Assembly: GCF_900112355.1 (NCBI RefSeq)
Contig: NZ_FOLM01000006.1
Span: 1 to 64,000, forward strand
DNA length: 64,000 nt
From: Streptomyces aidingensis
GTDB lineage: Bacteria; Actinomycetota; Actinomycetes; Streptomycetales; Streptomycetaceae
Reading direction: 5' to 3'
Part shown: piece by piece, positions 25,504 through 34,724 of the stretch
Layout: each line of letters opens with the position of its first letter
How positions within the stretch are numbered: the first letter of the stretch is position 1
The notes under the pieces: generated by a model
What the model was told of the DNA's origin: nothing
The model's database searches: none
Seen by the model: only the letters and a program-made list of their open reading frames with translations
Position numbers and translations under genes: made by a program

Positions 25504-26764
25504 CCAGTGAACCGAATCCTCCCCGCACCGAAAGCGGCCCGGCCCTCACCGGAACGGCCGCCTTGACCAAGCCGCACGAGATCGCCGAGCGCGCCCTGGA
25601 GCTGTCCCGGGCGGACGGCACGGTGGTGATCGCCGAGGAGCGCACCTCCGCCAATCTGCGCTGGGCGGCCAACGCCCTGACCACCAACGGCACCACCGAG
25701 GGCCGCACGCTGACCGTGATCGCCCTGGTGGACGGCGCCGAGGGCACCGCCTCCGGCGTGGTGAGCCGGTCCGCGGTGACCGCCGGTGAGCTCGAGCCGC
25801 TGGTCCGGGCGGCGGAAGCGGCGGCCCGCGGCTCGGGCCCGGCCGAGGACGCCCGTCCGCTGATCACCGGCACCGCCCCGGACCCCGGGTTCACCGAGCC
25901 GCCGGCCCGCACCTCGCCGCAGGTCTTCGCGGAGCTCGCCCCCGCCCTGGGCGAGTGCTTCGCCCGTGCCCGGGACGCGGACCACCTGCTGTACGGCTTT
26001 GCCGTCCACGAGATGGCCACCACATACTGCCCGCCGGACGGTACGAGACCCTGCTGCCGCCGGCCTCCGTGGCCGACCTGCTGATCTACCTGTACTGGTC
26101 CTCGGACGCCCGCAGGGCCGCGGACGGCCGGACGGTGTTCTCCGCGCCGGGCGGCGGCACCCGGGTCGGCGAGCGGCTGTCGCAGCTGCCGCACACGCTG
26201 TACAGCGATCCCGCCGCGCCCGGGCTGGAGTGCGCGCCGTTCGCCGTGGTGCACTCCTCCACCGATCCGTGGACCCCGGCGGTGTCGGTCTTCGACAACG
26301 GGCTGCCGCGCAGCCGCACGGAGTGGATCAGCGGGGGCGTGCTGAACCGGCTGCCCACCTCCCGGCACACCGCCGAGGTCACCGGGCTGCCGCCCTCCCC
26401 GCTCACCGACAACCTGGTGCTGGACTCCGGCGGCACCCGCTCGCTGGAGGAGATGGTGGCCGCCACCGGACGCGGGCTGCTGCTCACCTCCACCTGGTAC
26501 ATCCGGGAGGTGGACCCGAAGAACCTGCTGCTCACCGGCCTCACCCGGGACGGGGTGTATCTGGTGGAGAACGGCGAGATCACCGGCGCGGTGAACAATT
26601 TCCGGTTCAACGAGTCGCCGGTCGGCATGCTCTCCCGGGCCACCGAGGCCGGCCGCACCGAGCGCTGCTACTCGCGCGAGTGGGGCGACTACTTCCCGCG
26701 GGTGGCCATGCCCCCGCTGCGGGTGCCCGACTTCCACATGAGCTCGGTCGCCCCCGGCGTCTGA
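25500..26764 (+). pseudogene. pmbA: pmbA/tldE, internal deletion and frameshift
   Basis: Partner subunit of TldD. GTG 25500 overlaps the tldD stop. Frame one is good PmbA sequence for 176 codons (KPHEIAERALELSRADGTVV, LRWAANALTTNGTTEGRTL, LLYGFAVHEMATTY). At about 26025-26030 homology jumps to LPAGRYETLLPPASVADLLI in the next frame and runs intact to 26764 (LDSGGTRSLEEMVAATGRGL, LTGLTRDGVYLVENGEITGA, VPDFHMSSVAPGV). Relatives I recall have about 60 residues between HEMATTY and LPAGRYE, so a deletion of roughly 190-200 bp not divisible by three has occurred. Frame one ends 25 codons later at about 26082. Confidence 0.9.
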
Positions 26765-26770
26765 GCGCCG

Positions 26771-26818
26771 CCCGTGGTTCCCGGCCCCGGCCGGGAAGCC
26801 CCGGCCGGGAACCACGGG
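26771..26818. terminator. terminator hairpin after the tldD-pmbA remnant
   Basis: Perfect 16-bp arms CCCGTGGTTCCCGGCC and GGCCGGGAACCACGGG with a 16-base loop. Confidence 0.8.
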
Positions 26819-26894
26819 ACCGGCCCCGGGCCATAGAATCGGGGGTTGTTCGCACCGCAAGCCTTCCCTTCCCTCCGACCGTCAGGACAGAACG

Positions 26895-28316
26895 TTGACA
26901 CGCCTCGGCGAATCCGTGCGGCGCGCGAGCGCGCTGCTGGCGCAGGACCTCTCCTCCGACACCGTCGTCCGGCAGCTGCTGGAGGAGACCCGGTCCCGGC
27001 GCTGTCTGGACCTGACCGATCTCGGCCCGGAGGAGCAGGCCGCCCTGATCGCGTCCCGCGCGGTGGAGATCCTGCCGTCCGCCGAGAAGCTGGCCGAGGA
27101 GATCGGGAAGGCGCGGGCCGCCGGGCGCGGGCTGCACATCAAGCTGGGCATCGACCCCACGGCCGCGGACGTCCACCTCGGGCACACCGTGCCGATGATC
27201 GTGCTCAGCCGGTTCCAGCGGATGGGGCACGACGTCACGCTGATCATCGGCGACATCACCGCCAAGATCGGTGACCCCTCGGGTCGCTCCACGGAGCGCC
27301 CGCCGCTCACCGACGAGGACATCGCCCGCAACCTGGCCGGCTACCGGGACCAGGTGCGGCCGTTCTTCAACTTCGAGCGGGTGCGGGTGCGGCACAACAG
27401 CGAGTGGCTGGCCGGCATCACGCTGCCCCGGCTGATCGGGGTGCTGGCCCAGGTCCCGGCCTCGGCGCTGCTGCAGCGCGAGGACTTCCGCAAGCGGCTG
27501 GAGGCCGGGCACGGCCTGACCATGTCGGAGCTGATCTACCCGGTGGCCATGGCGGTCGACTCGGCCGAGATCCGGGCCGATGTCGAACTGGGCGGGGTGG
27601 ACCAGCTGCTCAACATGCAGATGGGCCGCCGGGTGATGGAGATCTACGGACAGCGGCCCCAGCTGGTCTGCGCCATGCCGCTGATCGAGGGCACCGACGG
27701 CTCCGGTGCCAAGATGTCCAAGTCCAAGGGCAACTACGTCGGCCTGGGGGCGCCCGCGGACGACATCTTCGGCAAGATCATGTCCATTCCGGACCGGCTG
27801 ATGGACCCCTATCTGCGGGCCTGGACCGAGTGGTCCGACCAGGAGGTGGCCGGTGCGCTGGGCCGGGTCGCGGACGGCACCCTGCACCCGATGGATCTGA
27901 AGAAGACCCTGGCCGGTGAGGTGGTCGCGGCCATCCACGGGGTGGACGCGGCCATGGCGGCCCGGGAGAGCTTCACGGCGCAGTTCTCCCGCCGGTCCTT
28001 CACCGAGGTCGGCAGCCTGCCCGAGGTGGATCTGGCCGAGCACGGCACGGAGACCGCGGTCACCGTGCTGACCAAGCTGCTCGACTTCGCGCCCAGCGCC
28101 TCCGCCGCCCGGCGGCTGGCCAGGCAGAACGGGCTGCGGCTGGTGCTGGAGTCCGGCGCGGGGCAGCAGCGGGCCGCCGTGCTGCCGGAGGCGGACGCGC
28201 TCCGGCCGCTGGCCGAGGTGGTGGCCGAGCGGCTGGCCGCGGCGGACGGCGCGCCGCCGTCCGGGATCTACCTCAAGGCGGGGCGGAAGCTGGCCCGGCT
28301 GCGGCGCGGCGCGTAG
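26895..28316 (+). CDS. tyrS: tyrosyl-tRNA synthetase
   Basis: Class I aminoacyl-tRNA synthetase charging tRNA-Tyr, 473 residues from TTG 26895. The HIGH box is HLGH at 94-97 after HIKLGIDPTAADV. The tyrosine-binding region includes GDITAKIGDPSGRS and VELGGVDQLLNMQMGRR. The KMSKS box is KMSKSKGNYVGL near 273. A C-terminal S4-like end (SAARRLARQNGLRLVLES, GIYLKAGRKLARLRRGA) follows. The first 60 residues are an extension relative to the usual family start; no other ATG or GTG with a good ribosome site is visible in it, so the true start is uncertain. It is the TyrZ-like lineage. Confidence 0.93.
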   Translation: MTRLGESVRRASALLAQDLSSDTVVRQLLEETRSRRCLDLTDLGPEEQAALIASRAVEILPSAEKLAEEIGKARAAGRGLHIKLGIDPTAADVHLGHTVPMIVLSRFQRMGHDVTLIIGDITAKIGDPSGRSTERPPLTDEDIARNLAGYRDQVRPFFNFERVRVRHNSEWLAGITLPRLIGVLAQVPASALLQREDFRKRLEAGHGLTMSELIYPVAMAVDSAEIRADVELGGVDQLLNMQMGRRVMEIYGQRPQLVCAMPLIEGTDGSGAKMSKSKGNYVGLGAPADDIFGKIMSIPDRLMDPYLRAWTEWSDQEVAGALGRVADGTLHPMDLKKTLAGEVVAAIHGVDAAMAARESFTAQFSRRSFTEVGSLPEVDLAEHGTETAVTVLTKLLDFAPSASAARRLARQNGLRLVLESGAGQQRAAVLPEADALRPLAEVVAERLAAADGAPPSGIYLKAGRKLARLRRGA

Positions 28317-28347
28317 CCCGCGGCGGGCGGCAGTAGGCTGGCAGCGG

Positions 28348-28818
28348 GTGGTGAGCGAGATGCGCGGACGGCGGGGCCGCCGTGGCGGAAAGAGCCAGGA
28401 GGTCTACCGGATCACCGGTGCCCCGGTCAGTCTGAGCGACGACGTGCGCGGGCGCCAGCGCCGCTATGTCATCTCCATGCTGATCCGCACGGTGGCGGTG
28501 GTGCTCACCCTGGTGCTCTGGAACGTCAGCACACCGCTGGCGGTGGCAACGCTGGTGCTGGGCGCGGTGCTGCCCTATGTGGCGGTGGTGATGGCCAACG
28601 CCGGACGGGAGAACGCCTCCTCCCTGCCGCGCACCGGAGCGGCGGGGCCGGCGGAGCCGGCGGAGCACCCGCCCGCGCTTCCCCCGGCCGCCGGCCGGGG
28701 GCCGGAGCAGGACGGCGACCGGGGCAGCGACCGGGGCGAGGACCGGGGCGGGCGCGGCACCCCCGGCTCCCCGGGCGCCCCCGGGGAGAACAACTCCCCC
28801 GGTACTCAGGGGAGTTGA
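28348..28818 (+). CDS. DUF3099 membrane protein
   Basis: Protein of 156 residues with the DUF3099 core VYRITGAPVSLSDDVRGRQR, RYVISMLIRTVAVVLTLVLW and two membrane helices (about 45-64 and 67-86) around a short loop. The C-terminal 65 residues are a disordered Gly/Pro/Glu/Asp tail with repeated DRG units. GTG 28348 is used; ATG 28360 is an alternative. The family is actinobacterial and of unknown function, and its position next to a small conserved gene and moaA is common in Streptomyces. Confidence 0.85.
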   Translation: MVSEMRGRRGRRGGKSQEVYRITGAPVSLSDDVRGRQRRYVISMLIRTVAVVLTLVLWNVSTPLAVATLVLGAVLPYVAVVMANAGRENASSLPRTGAAGPAEPAEHPPALPPAAGRGPEQDGDRGSDRGEDRGGRGTPGSPGAPGENNSPGTQGS

Positions 28819-29000
28819 CAGATTCCGGGGCCCAACCTCAAGAAAAGCTCAATGGATCTGACCGTTCCGCTGCACCAAGCGGCGTGTCGCGTGTCATACT
28901 GCAAGAGCGCTCCGTATCCCCCGTCGGAGCGACGGACCGACGCCGGGCGGCTCCCCCCGTGGCTGCCCGGCGTCGCTGTGTCCGGGGCCGGGGTGATGGA

Positions 29001-29255
29001 ATGGCTGCCGTGAACTCACCGGCGAACAAGGCGGACGGCGACCCCGAGGTGATCTGCTCGGCCCGGGGCTGCCGGGCCGCCGCGGTCTGGGTCCTGGCCT
29101 GGAACAACCCCAAGCTGCACACCTCCGAACGGCGCAAGACCTGGGTCGCCTGCGAGGAACACCGCGAGCATCTCGCCCAGTTCCTCGGCATGCGCGGCTT
29201 CCTCAAGGACGTGGTGCCGCTGGCCCAGTGGCGCGCCGCGCACCCCGAGGGCTGA
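29001..29255 (+). CDS. small conserved actinobacterial protein with Cys/His residues
   Basis: Protein of 84 residues from ATG 29001, preceded by GGGGTGATGG. ICSARGCRAAAVWVLAWNNP and the WVACEEHREHLAQFLGMRGF end contain spaced Cys and His (C-x5-C...C-x2-H) that could bind zinc. It belongs to a widely conserved Streptomyces family seen beside DUF3099; function unknown. A longer frame from 28815 covers an upstream non-conserved stretch and is not used. It is convergent with moaA. Confidence 0.75.
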   Translation: MAAVNSPANKADGDPEVICSARGCRAAAVWVLAWNNPKLHTSERRKTWVACEEHREHLAQFLGMRGFLKDVVPLAQWRAAHPEG

Positions 29256-29295
29256 GGGCCGAGCAGCACGCGCCGCGGCGCCGTGCCGGGCGGGC

Positions 29296-30285
29296 TCAGC
29301 CGCCGATGGCGGACATCGGGCGGTCGGGCTGCTCGAAGGAGGGGTCGTCCAGCCCGTGCCCGGCCTTCTTGCCCCACATGGCCGTGCGCCAGATTCCGGC
29401 GATCGCCTCGTCCGGCCGGCCGGAGCGCAGCGCGCCGCGCAGATCCGTCTCGTGCCGGGCGAACAGGCAGGTGCGGACCTGGCCGTCGGCGGTCAGCCGG
29501 GTGCGGTCGCAGGCCCGGCAGAAGGGCCTGGTCACCGATGCGATGATGCCCACCCGGTAGGGGCCGCCGTCCACCAGCCAGCGCTCGGCCGGTGCCGAGC
29601 CGCGCTCCTGAAGCCGCTCCGGGGTGAGGGTGTGGCGGGTGCGCAGCGAGGCCAGGATGTCACCGGCGGTGATCATGCCCTCCCGCTGCCAGCCGTGCTG
29701 GGCGTCCAGCGGCATCTGCTCGATGAAGCGCAGTTCGTAGCCGTGCTCCATGGCCCAGGCGAGCAGCGCGGGTGCCTCGCCGTCGTTGACGCCGGGCATC
29801 AGGACGGCGTTGACCTTGACCGGGGCCAGCCCGGCGGCGCGCGCGGCGGCCAGCCCGCGCAGCACGTCGCCGTGCCGGCGGCGGCGCGTCAGCCGGTGGA
29901 AGACTTCGGGGTCGATGGTGTCCAGGGAGACGTTGACCCGGTCCAGGCCGGCCTCGCGCAGGGCACCGGCCGTCCGCTCCAGCCCGATGCCGTTGGTGGT
30001 CAGGGAAAGCCGCGGGCGCGGCTCCAGCCGGGCGCAGCGGGCCACGATGTCCACCAGACCGGGCCGCAGCAGCGGCTCCCCGCCGGTGAAGCGCACCTCG
30101 GTGACGCCCAGTTCGGTCACGGCGATGCGGACCAGCCGGACGATTTCGTCGTCGGTGAGCAGATCCGGCTTGGCGAGCCAGGCCAGGCCCTCTTCCGGCA
30201 TGCAGTACGTGCAGCGCAGATTGCACCGGTCGGTCAGCGAGACCCGCAGATCGGTGGCGGTCCGGCCGAACCTGTCCAGCAGCAT
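29296..30285 (-). CDS. moaA: GTP 3',8-cyclase MoaA
   Basis: Radical-SAM enzyme for the first step of molybdenum cofactor synthesis, GTP to 3',8-cyclo-7,8-dihydro-GTP. The protein has 329 residues. The N-terminal cluster motif is [19 protein letters not shown] (CxxxCxxC). The SAM-binding GGEP segment is [12 protein letters not shown]. The C-terminal second cluster is [25 protein letters not shown] (C-x2-C...C), with the conserved GG tail MSAIGG. GGAGGAG precedes ATG 30285. The gene stands alone here; other moa genes are not in the window. Confidence 0.96.
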   Translation of the reverse strand: MLLDRFGRTATDLRVSLTDRCNLRCTYCMPEEGLAWLAKPDLLTDDEIVRLVRIAVTELGVTEVRFTGGEPLLRPGLVDIVARCARLEPRPRLSLTTNGIGLERTAGALREAGLDRVNVSLDTIDPEVFHRLTRRRRHGDVLRGLAAARAAGLAPVKVNAVLMPGVNDGEAPALLAWAMEHGYELRFIEQMPLDAQHGWQREGMITAGDILASLRTRHTLTPERLQERGSAPAERWLVDGGPYRVGIIASVTRPFCRACDRTRLTADGQVRTCLFARHETDLRGALRSGRPDEAIAGIWRTAMWGKKAGHGLDDPSFEQPDRPMSAIGG

Positions 30286-30455
30286 GCTCTCTCCTCCGCC
30301 CCTCCGCCGTGACATGCCCGATGTACCGCAGGGTACGTGAGGCCCCTGACATTCGACAGCGCGTCCGGACACGGGGCGGTGCCGCCCGCGGGCCGGGCCG
30401 GGCGGCCGGACTCGGGCCCGGGCACTGTCGGTGGCGGCCCGTATTCTCTGTGACC

Positions 30456-31559
30456 ATGCTCGATGACCATCAGCCGGCCGGTCCGGTGTCCGCCACGCCC
30501 CGGCCCGCGGCGTCCCCGCCCGCCGTCGCCCTGCCCGCCCCCGCCGCCGCGCCCGGGCGGCACGGGGCGGAAGCGGCGGGAGGCTGGCCGCGCGGATATC
30601 CGAGCGGCTACGCGGTCGTCGACGTGGAGACCACCGGCCTGCGGCGGGACGACCGGATCGTCTCGGCCGCGGTCTACCGGCTGGACGCCCGCGGCCGGGT
30701 GGAGGACCACTGGTACACCCTGGTCAACCCGCAGCGCGATCCCGGGCCGAGCTGGCTGCACGGGCTGACCGCCGACATGCTCGCGGACGCCCCGCTGTTC
30801 ACCGAGATCGCCCGGGAGTTCGCCGAGCGCCTGGCCGGGCGGGTGCTGGTGGCGCACAACGCGGTCTTCGACTGGACGATGATCGCCCGGGAGTACGCCC
30901 GGGCCCGCGGCCGGGCACCGGTGCGGCAGCGGCTGTGCACCATCGCGCTGGCCAAGGAACTGGCCCTGCCACTGGCCAACTACAGGCTGGAGACCCTGGC
31001 CGCGTACTACGGCGTGGTGCAGCGCCGGGCGCACCACGCCCTGGACGACGCCCGGGTGCTGGCCGAGGCGTTCCGGCCGGCGCTGGCCCGCGCGGCGCGC
31101 GGCGGGCTGCGGCTGCCGCTGCTGGCCTGCCTGCCGATCACCGAGTGGTCGGACACGCCGGGACCGCAGGGAAGCTGGCGTCCCAACTGGCGGCGCAGCA
31201 GGCGCCGCGATCCCTGCCCGTACCCCAATCCGGGGCGCTATGTGCCCGGCGGCCCCCTGGTGCAGGGCATGCGGGTGGCCTTCTCCGGGGACACCTCGGT
31301 CGACCGGGAGCTGCTGGAGGACCAGGCGTACGAGTCCGGGCTGCACATCGCGCAGAGCGTGTCCCGGCGCACCAGTCTGCTGGTGACCAACGATCCGGAG
31401 TCGGCGACCGGCAAGGTGCGCAACGCCCGGGAGTACGGCACCCCGGTGCTGGACGAGGCGGCCTTCACCCAGCTGCTGAGGGAGGTGGTGCCCCAGGGCG
31501 GGACGGGGCCCGGGCCGGGGCCGGAGCGGGGCGCCGCGGCCGATGGGGCGGGGTGCTGA
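30456..31559 (+). CDS. DEDDh exonuclease with C-terminal BRCT-like region
   Basis: Protein of 367 residues. An Ala/Pro-rich N-terminal 45 residues precede a DnaQ-type 3'-5' exonuclease (about 46-215): [11 protein letters not shown] (Exo I, DxE), [14 protein letters not shown] (Exo II, Asp) and [14 protein letters not shown] (Exo III, HxxxxD). The C-terminus (about 275-350) has a BRCT-like [20 protein letters not shown] and [19 protein letters not shown]. The role is probably in DNA repair or proofreading. ATG 30456 is only nine bases after TATTCT (30442-30447), a -10-like sequence, so a leaderless message is possible. The end overlaps the flank of the SURF1 gene. Confidence 0.9.
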   Translation: MLDDHQPAGPVSATPRPAASPPAVALPAPAAAPGRHGAEAAGGWPRGYPSGYAVVDVETTGLRRDDRIVSAAVYRLDARGRVEDHWYTLVNPQRDPGPSWLHGLTADMLADAPLFTEIAREFAERLAGRVLVAHNAVFDWTMIAREYARARGRAPVRQRLCTIALAKELALPLANYRLETLAAYYGVVQRRAHHALDDARVLAEAFRPALARAARGGLRLPLLACLPITEWSDTPGPQGSWRPNWRRSRRRDPCPYPNPGRYVPGGPLVQGMRVAFSGDTSVDRELLEDQAYESGLHIAQSVSRRTSLLVTNDPESATGKVRNAREYGTPVLDEAAFTQLLREVVPQGGTGPGPGPERGAAADGAGC

Positions 31560-31609
31560 GCGGGGGTGCCGGGCGGGAAGCCGGGAGGCGTTGGGTACCG
31601 TCGGGGGCT

Positions 31610-32458
31610 GTGTACCGTTTTCTGCTCTCCCGGCAGTGGGTGCTGCTCACCCTTGTCGCGCTGCTGCTGATCCCCCTGATGGTGCTGGCGGGCTTCTGGC
31701 AGATGGGGCGGCACGAGCAGCGCGTGGCGCGCAACGACCTGATCGCCGCCAGCCTGGCCGCCGGGCCGGTGGAGATGGCGGAGCTGACCGCCCCGGGCCG
31801 CGGCCCGGACGATGCCGACCGCTACCGGCCGGTTACCGCCACCGGCCGGTATCTGCCGGCCGATGAGGTGGTGGTGCGCCACCGCAAGGGTCCGGGCGCC
31901 GGCGGCGGCGCCATCGGCTACTTCGTGGTCACCCCGCTGATCCAGGCGGACGGCACGGCGGTGCTGGTCAACCGCGGCTGGGTGCCCGCCGGGGACGATC
32001 CCACCCGGCTGCCCGAGGTCCCGGCACCGCCCGCGGGAGAGGTGACGGTGACCGGACGGCTGATGGCGGACGAAAGCACCGGCAGCAGCGGGCGGCGGGA
32101 GCGCTCCGGGCTTCCGGCGGGCATGGTGATGCTGATCTCCAGCGGGCAGCGGGCGGAGGAGATGGGCATCCCGGTGCTCGGCGGCCATCTGGAGCTGACC
32201 GCCACCGAGCCCGCACCGCCGGCGGACCCGGCGCAGCCCGCGCTGCTGGACGAGCCCGATCACAGCGGCATCGGCGCGCATTTCGCCTACGCGCTCCAGT
32301 GGTGGTTCTTCGCCGCCATGGTGCCGGTCGGCTGGGTCCTGCTGGCCCGCCGCGAGGCGGCGGAGCGCGCCGCCGCGGCGGCGCGCCCGCGGCCGGAGGC
32401 GGACGATGCCGCCGCCCGCCCCGCGGCCACACCGGCCGGAGCGACGCCTCCGGCGTGA
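31610..32458 (+). CDS. SURF1-family cytochrome oxidase assembly protein
   Basis: Membrane protein of 282 residues with the SURF1 topology. The N-terminal helix is at about 10-31 (WVLLTLVALLLIPLMVLAGF followed by WQMGRHEQRV). A large extracytoplasmic domain has YRPVTATGRYL and TPLIQADGTAVLVNRGWVPA. The C-terminal helix is at about 226-245 (HFAYALQWWFFAAMVPVGWV). The long Ala/Arg-rich cytoplasmic tail is variable. GTG 31610 is chosen because the membrane helix begins there. SURF1 proteins help haem insertion into the aa3-type cytochrome oxidase; no oxidase gene is adjacent. Confidence 0.92.
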   Translation: MYRFLLSRQWVLLTLVALLLIPLMVLAGFWQMGRHEQRVARNDLIAASLAAGPVEMAELTAPGRGPDDADRYRPVTATGRYLPADEVVVRHRKGPGAGGGAIGYFVVTPLIQADGTAVLVNRGWVPAGDDPTRLPEVPAPPAGEVTVTGRLMADESTGSSGRRERSGLPAGMVMLISSGQRAEEMGIPVLGGHLELTATEPAPPADPAQPALLDEPDHSGIGAHFAYALQWWFFAAMVPVGWVLLARREAAERAAAAARPRPEADDAAARPAATPAGATPPA

Positions 32459-32675
32459 CCGCCGCTCCCCCGTCGTCCCCGGCCGGGACGGCGGGCACCA
32501 CCCCGCGCCGGCCCCCGCGGACACCACCGCAGGCCGGCCGGCAGAACGCCGTCCCGGCGCGGCGGGGGCAGGCACCGCGCCCCTCCCCACGAGCGGCGCA
32601 CCCGCCCGAGGGCGGCCCGGGCGCGGGGCGGGCACCGTCGCCGCCCTTGGGAGGACGGCAAGCGGGGCGGTGGCC

Positions 32676-33266
32676 TCAGGTGACGCGCTCGGGGGCGTGC
32701 CGGGAGGAGCGGACACGGACCTCCACCGGGAGGGTCTTCAGTCCCGTGGCGGCCCGGGCATGGGCCACTGCCTCGGCACGCAGCCGCCGCACCGCCTCGC
32801 CCGGCTCGCCCTGCGGGCCGAGCAGCAGACCGATCCGCAGCCGGGGCTGGCTGCGGCGGCCCACCAGGGTGACGCCGGCCCGGTCCACTCCGGGCAGTGA
32901 CTCCGCCTCGGCGGCCACCACCTCCTCCAGCGCCCGCCCGCTGAGCTGCGCACCCTCACCGTCCCCGGTGTCCACCCACAGCTCGTGCACCCGGTCCCGG
33001 CGCAGCTGGGCCAGCACCCACCACAGGGCCAGCAGGACCAGCAGCACCAGACCGCCGATCACCACCGGCCACCACCAGCCGTCGTCCCGCCACTGGACGC
33101 GGTCCGCCCGGGTCAGCAGCACGTCGTCCGGGCCCGTCCACGGCCAGACGTCCGCCAGTCCCAGCCGGCCGGGCAGGTCCAGCGCCCCGGCCAGCACGGC
33201 GGCGCCGGCGGCCATCAGCAGCAGACCGGTGAGCGCCAGCAGCACCCGGTTGACGACTCGCAGCAT
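32676..33266 (-). CDS. AmaP-type alkaline-shock membrane anchor protein
   Basis: Protein of 196 residues: two membrane helices (about 8-28 and 66-84) followed by a cytoplasmic region like the Asp23 anchor AmaP (VHELWVDTGDGEGAQLSGRA, LEEVVAAEAESLPGVDRAGV, TLVGRRSQPRLRIGLLLGPQ). In Staphylococcus, AmaP anchors Asp23 at the membrane. The three upstream genes encode Asp23-like proteins and a small membrane partner, so the functional link is strong. It is last in a five-gene minus-strand cluster. Confidence 0.85.
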   Translation of the reverse strand: MLRVVNRVLLALTGLLLMAAGAAVLAGALDLPGRLGLADVWPWTGPDDVLLTRADRVQWRDDGWWWPVVIGGLVLLVLLALWWVLAQLRRDRVHELWVDTGDGEGAQLSGRALEEVVAAEAESLPGVDRAGVTLVGRRSQPRLRIGLLLGPQGEPGEAVRRLRAEAVAHARAATGLKTLPVEVRVRSSRHAPERVT

Positions 33267-33311
33267 GCTCCACTCCTCCTGGACCCGCGGCGCGGGCCGG
33301 GCCGGATCCGG

Positions 33312-34022
33312 TCAGCGTTTCGGGGGGCGGCGGACCTGGACCGCCAGCGCGGGCGGATGGGCCAGCTCCATCCGCCGGATGCTGTCGCCCAGCACGGCGT
33401 TCAGATCCGAGCGCACATCGGCCAGATCCCTGAAGTGCGCCTGGGCCTCGGCACGGACCCGGCGACGGCCGACCACCACCCGGACCGACTGCACCCCGGA
33501 GACCTCCAGCGCCCGGTCCCGCAGCGCCACCGCCGCGGCGTGGCGCTCTATGGCGGCGCGCAGCACCCCGGCCTCGCCGCGCATCGGCATCAGGTTCCGC
33601 AGTCCCGGGGTGACGGCCAGCACCACCAGCCACAGCCCGGTCAGCACCGCCGCGCAGGCGGCCACCACCACCCAGGGGTCGTCCAGGGTCCGGCCGGCCA
33701 GTTCGTCCGCGAGCCGGGTGCGCCAGGCGGTGGCCGGCCGGTCGGCCCGCACCGAGGCGATGTCGTAGAGCAGCAGGCCGACGGAGCACAGCAGGATCAG
33801 GGCGAGCAGCGCGGCGGGCGCCCGGCGCGCCGACCAGAACCGGCTGGGGGCGGTGGCGGGGGAGCTTCCCGGCCCGGGCGGCGCGGGCTCCGGCGGCGCC
33901 GCGGCGTCCCCGGGCCCGCCCGCGCCTCCGGCGCCGTCGGAGTCCGGGGCGGCACGGGGAGCCGTGCCGGGAGCGGAGCCCGGGGCGGCGCCGGGGCCGG
34001 GAACGGTCTGCGGGCCGCTCAT
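33312..34022 (-). CDS. DUF6286-like membrane protein of the Asp23 cluster
   Basis: Protein of 236 residues. A disordered Pro/Gly/Ala N-terminus (1-62) precedes two membrane helices (about 70-88 and 118-140) and an alpha/beta cytoplasmic end (ALRDRALEVSGVQSVRVVVG, HFRDLADVRSDLNAVLGDSI) resembling the Asp23 fold. Its start overlaps the upstream Asp23-like stop as ATGA, so the two are coupled. It probably acts with the neighbouring Asp23/AmaP proteins in envelope stress. Confidence 0.8.
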   Translation of the reverse strand: MSGPQTVPGPGAAPGSAPGTAPRAAPDSDGAGGAGGPGDAAAPPEPAPPGPGSSPATAPSRFWSARRAPAALLALILLCSVGLLLYDIASVRADRPATAWRTRLADELAGRTLDDPWVVVAACAAVLTGLWLVVLAVTPGLRNLMPMRGEAGVLRAAIERHAAAVALRDRALEVSGVQSVRVVVGRRRVRAEAQAHFRDLADVRSDLNAVLGDSIRRMELAHPPALAVQVRRPPKR

Positions 34023-34513
34023 CTGACCCTCCGCTCCGCGGCGCCGCGCAGCAGATGCTCGCTGTGCAGCCGTTCCACGTCCACGGCCACGTCCGTGAGC
34101 TCCATGCCCGCGAGTTCGCCGAGCCGCAGGGTGACCTGGCGGCGTACCGCGCCGCACTGGGCGCCGATGTCGGAGGGGTAGCGGAGTTCGACCGTCACCC
34201 GGACATGGGCGATCCCCCCGCCGCCGTCCGCACCCGGATGGCGCCGCACCGAGGCGCGGGCATGCGGCATGGCCGGGGCGGCGGGCAGCGCCTCCCGGGC
34301 GGCGCGGGCGGCCAGCTTGGCGATCACCCGGTCGGCGATGCGGGTCGCGCCCCGCTCGGCGGGCGGGACCTCGGCCAGGCCCAGCGTGCCGGGACGGTGG
34401 CCGGGCGCGCCGGTGCCGCCGGATCCGGCCGGGGCGGCGCCCGCGGCGGCACCGGGCACGGTGTCCACGGCGCCGCCGCGGGCGCCGTACGGTGCGTCAG
34501 TGGCGTCGCTCAT
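34019..34513 (-). CDS. Asp23/Gls24-family protein (short)
   Basis: Protein of 164 residues. A Gly/Pro/Ala-rich N-terminus (1-65) precedes an Asp23-like domain (ATRIADRVIAKLAARAAREA, then VRVTVELRYPSDIGAQCGAV, RRQVTLRLGELAGMELTDVA). ATG 34513 overlaps the tail of the upstream small membrane gene by 17 bases, and its own stop overlaps the next start. Such proteins form filament-like membrane-bound assemblies in Firmicutes; the actinobacterial role is inferred from this context. Confidence 0.82.
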   Translation of the reverse strand: MSDATDAPYGARGGAVDTVPGAAAGAAPAGSGGTGAPGHRPGTLGLAEVPPAERGATRIADRVIAKLAARAAREALPAAPAMPHARASVRRHPGADGGGGIAHVRVTVELRYPSDIGAQCGAVRRQVTLRLGELAGMELTDVAVDVERLHSEHLLRGAAERRVR

Positions 34514-34697
34514 CGTCCCGGCCGCGTTCTCCGATCCGGAAGAAGTCGCCGAGTTCCAGATCGCCCTCGGCGAACCGCCCGGCGACGAAGCCGACCGCGC
34601 CGAGTGCGGCAACCAGCAGAAAGGCACCGAAGCCGCCGAAATAGCCGGCGAATCCGAGTGCCATTCCGGCGATCATGCCGGTCACGGCCAAGCTCAT
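34497..34697 (-). CDS. small two-helix membrane protein (Asp23 cluster)
   Basis: Protein of 66 residues from ATG 34697, which follows AAGGAG by six bases. It is a helix-rich membrane protein: SLAVTGMIAGMALGFAGYFG, then FGAFLLVAALGAVGFVAGRF, then an acidic tail EGDLELGDFFRIGERGRDDE. It resembles DUF2273-type small proteins that occur between Asp23 genes. An earlier GTG at 34712 gives a longer frame but worse spacing. It overlaps the next gene's start. Confidence 0.8.
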   Translation of the reverse strand: MSLAVTGMIAGMALGFAGYFGGFGAFLLVAALGAVGFVAGRFAEGDLELGDFFRIGERGRDDERRH

Positions 34698-34724
34698 GAT
34701 GCGCTCCTTCACCGGGCACCCGGG

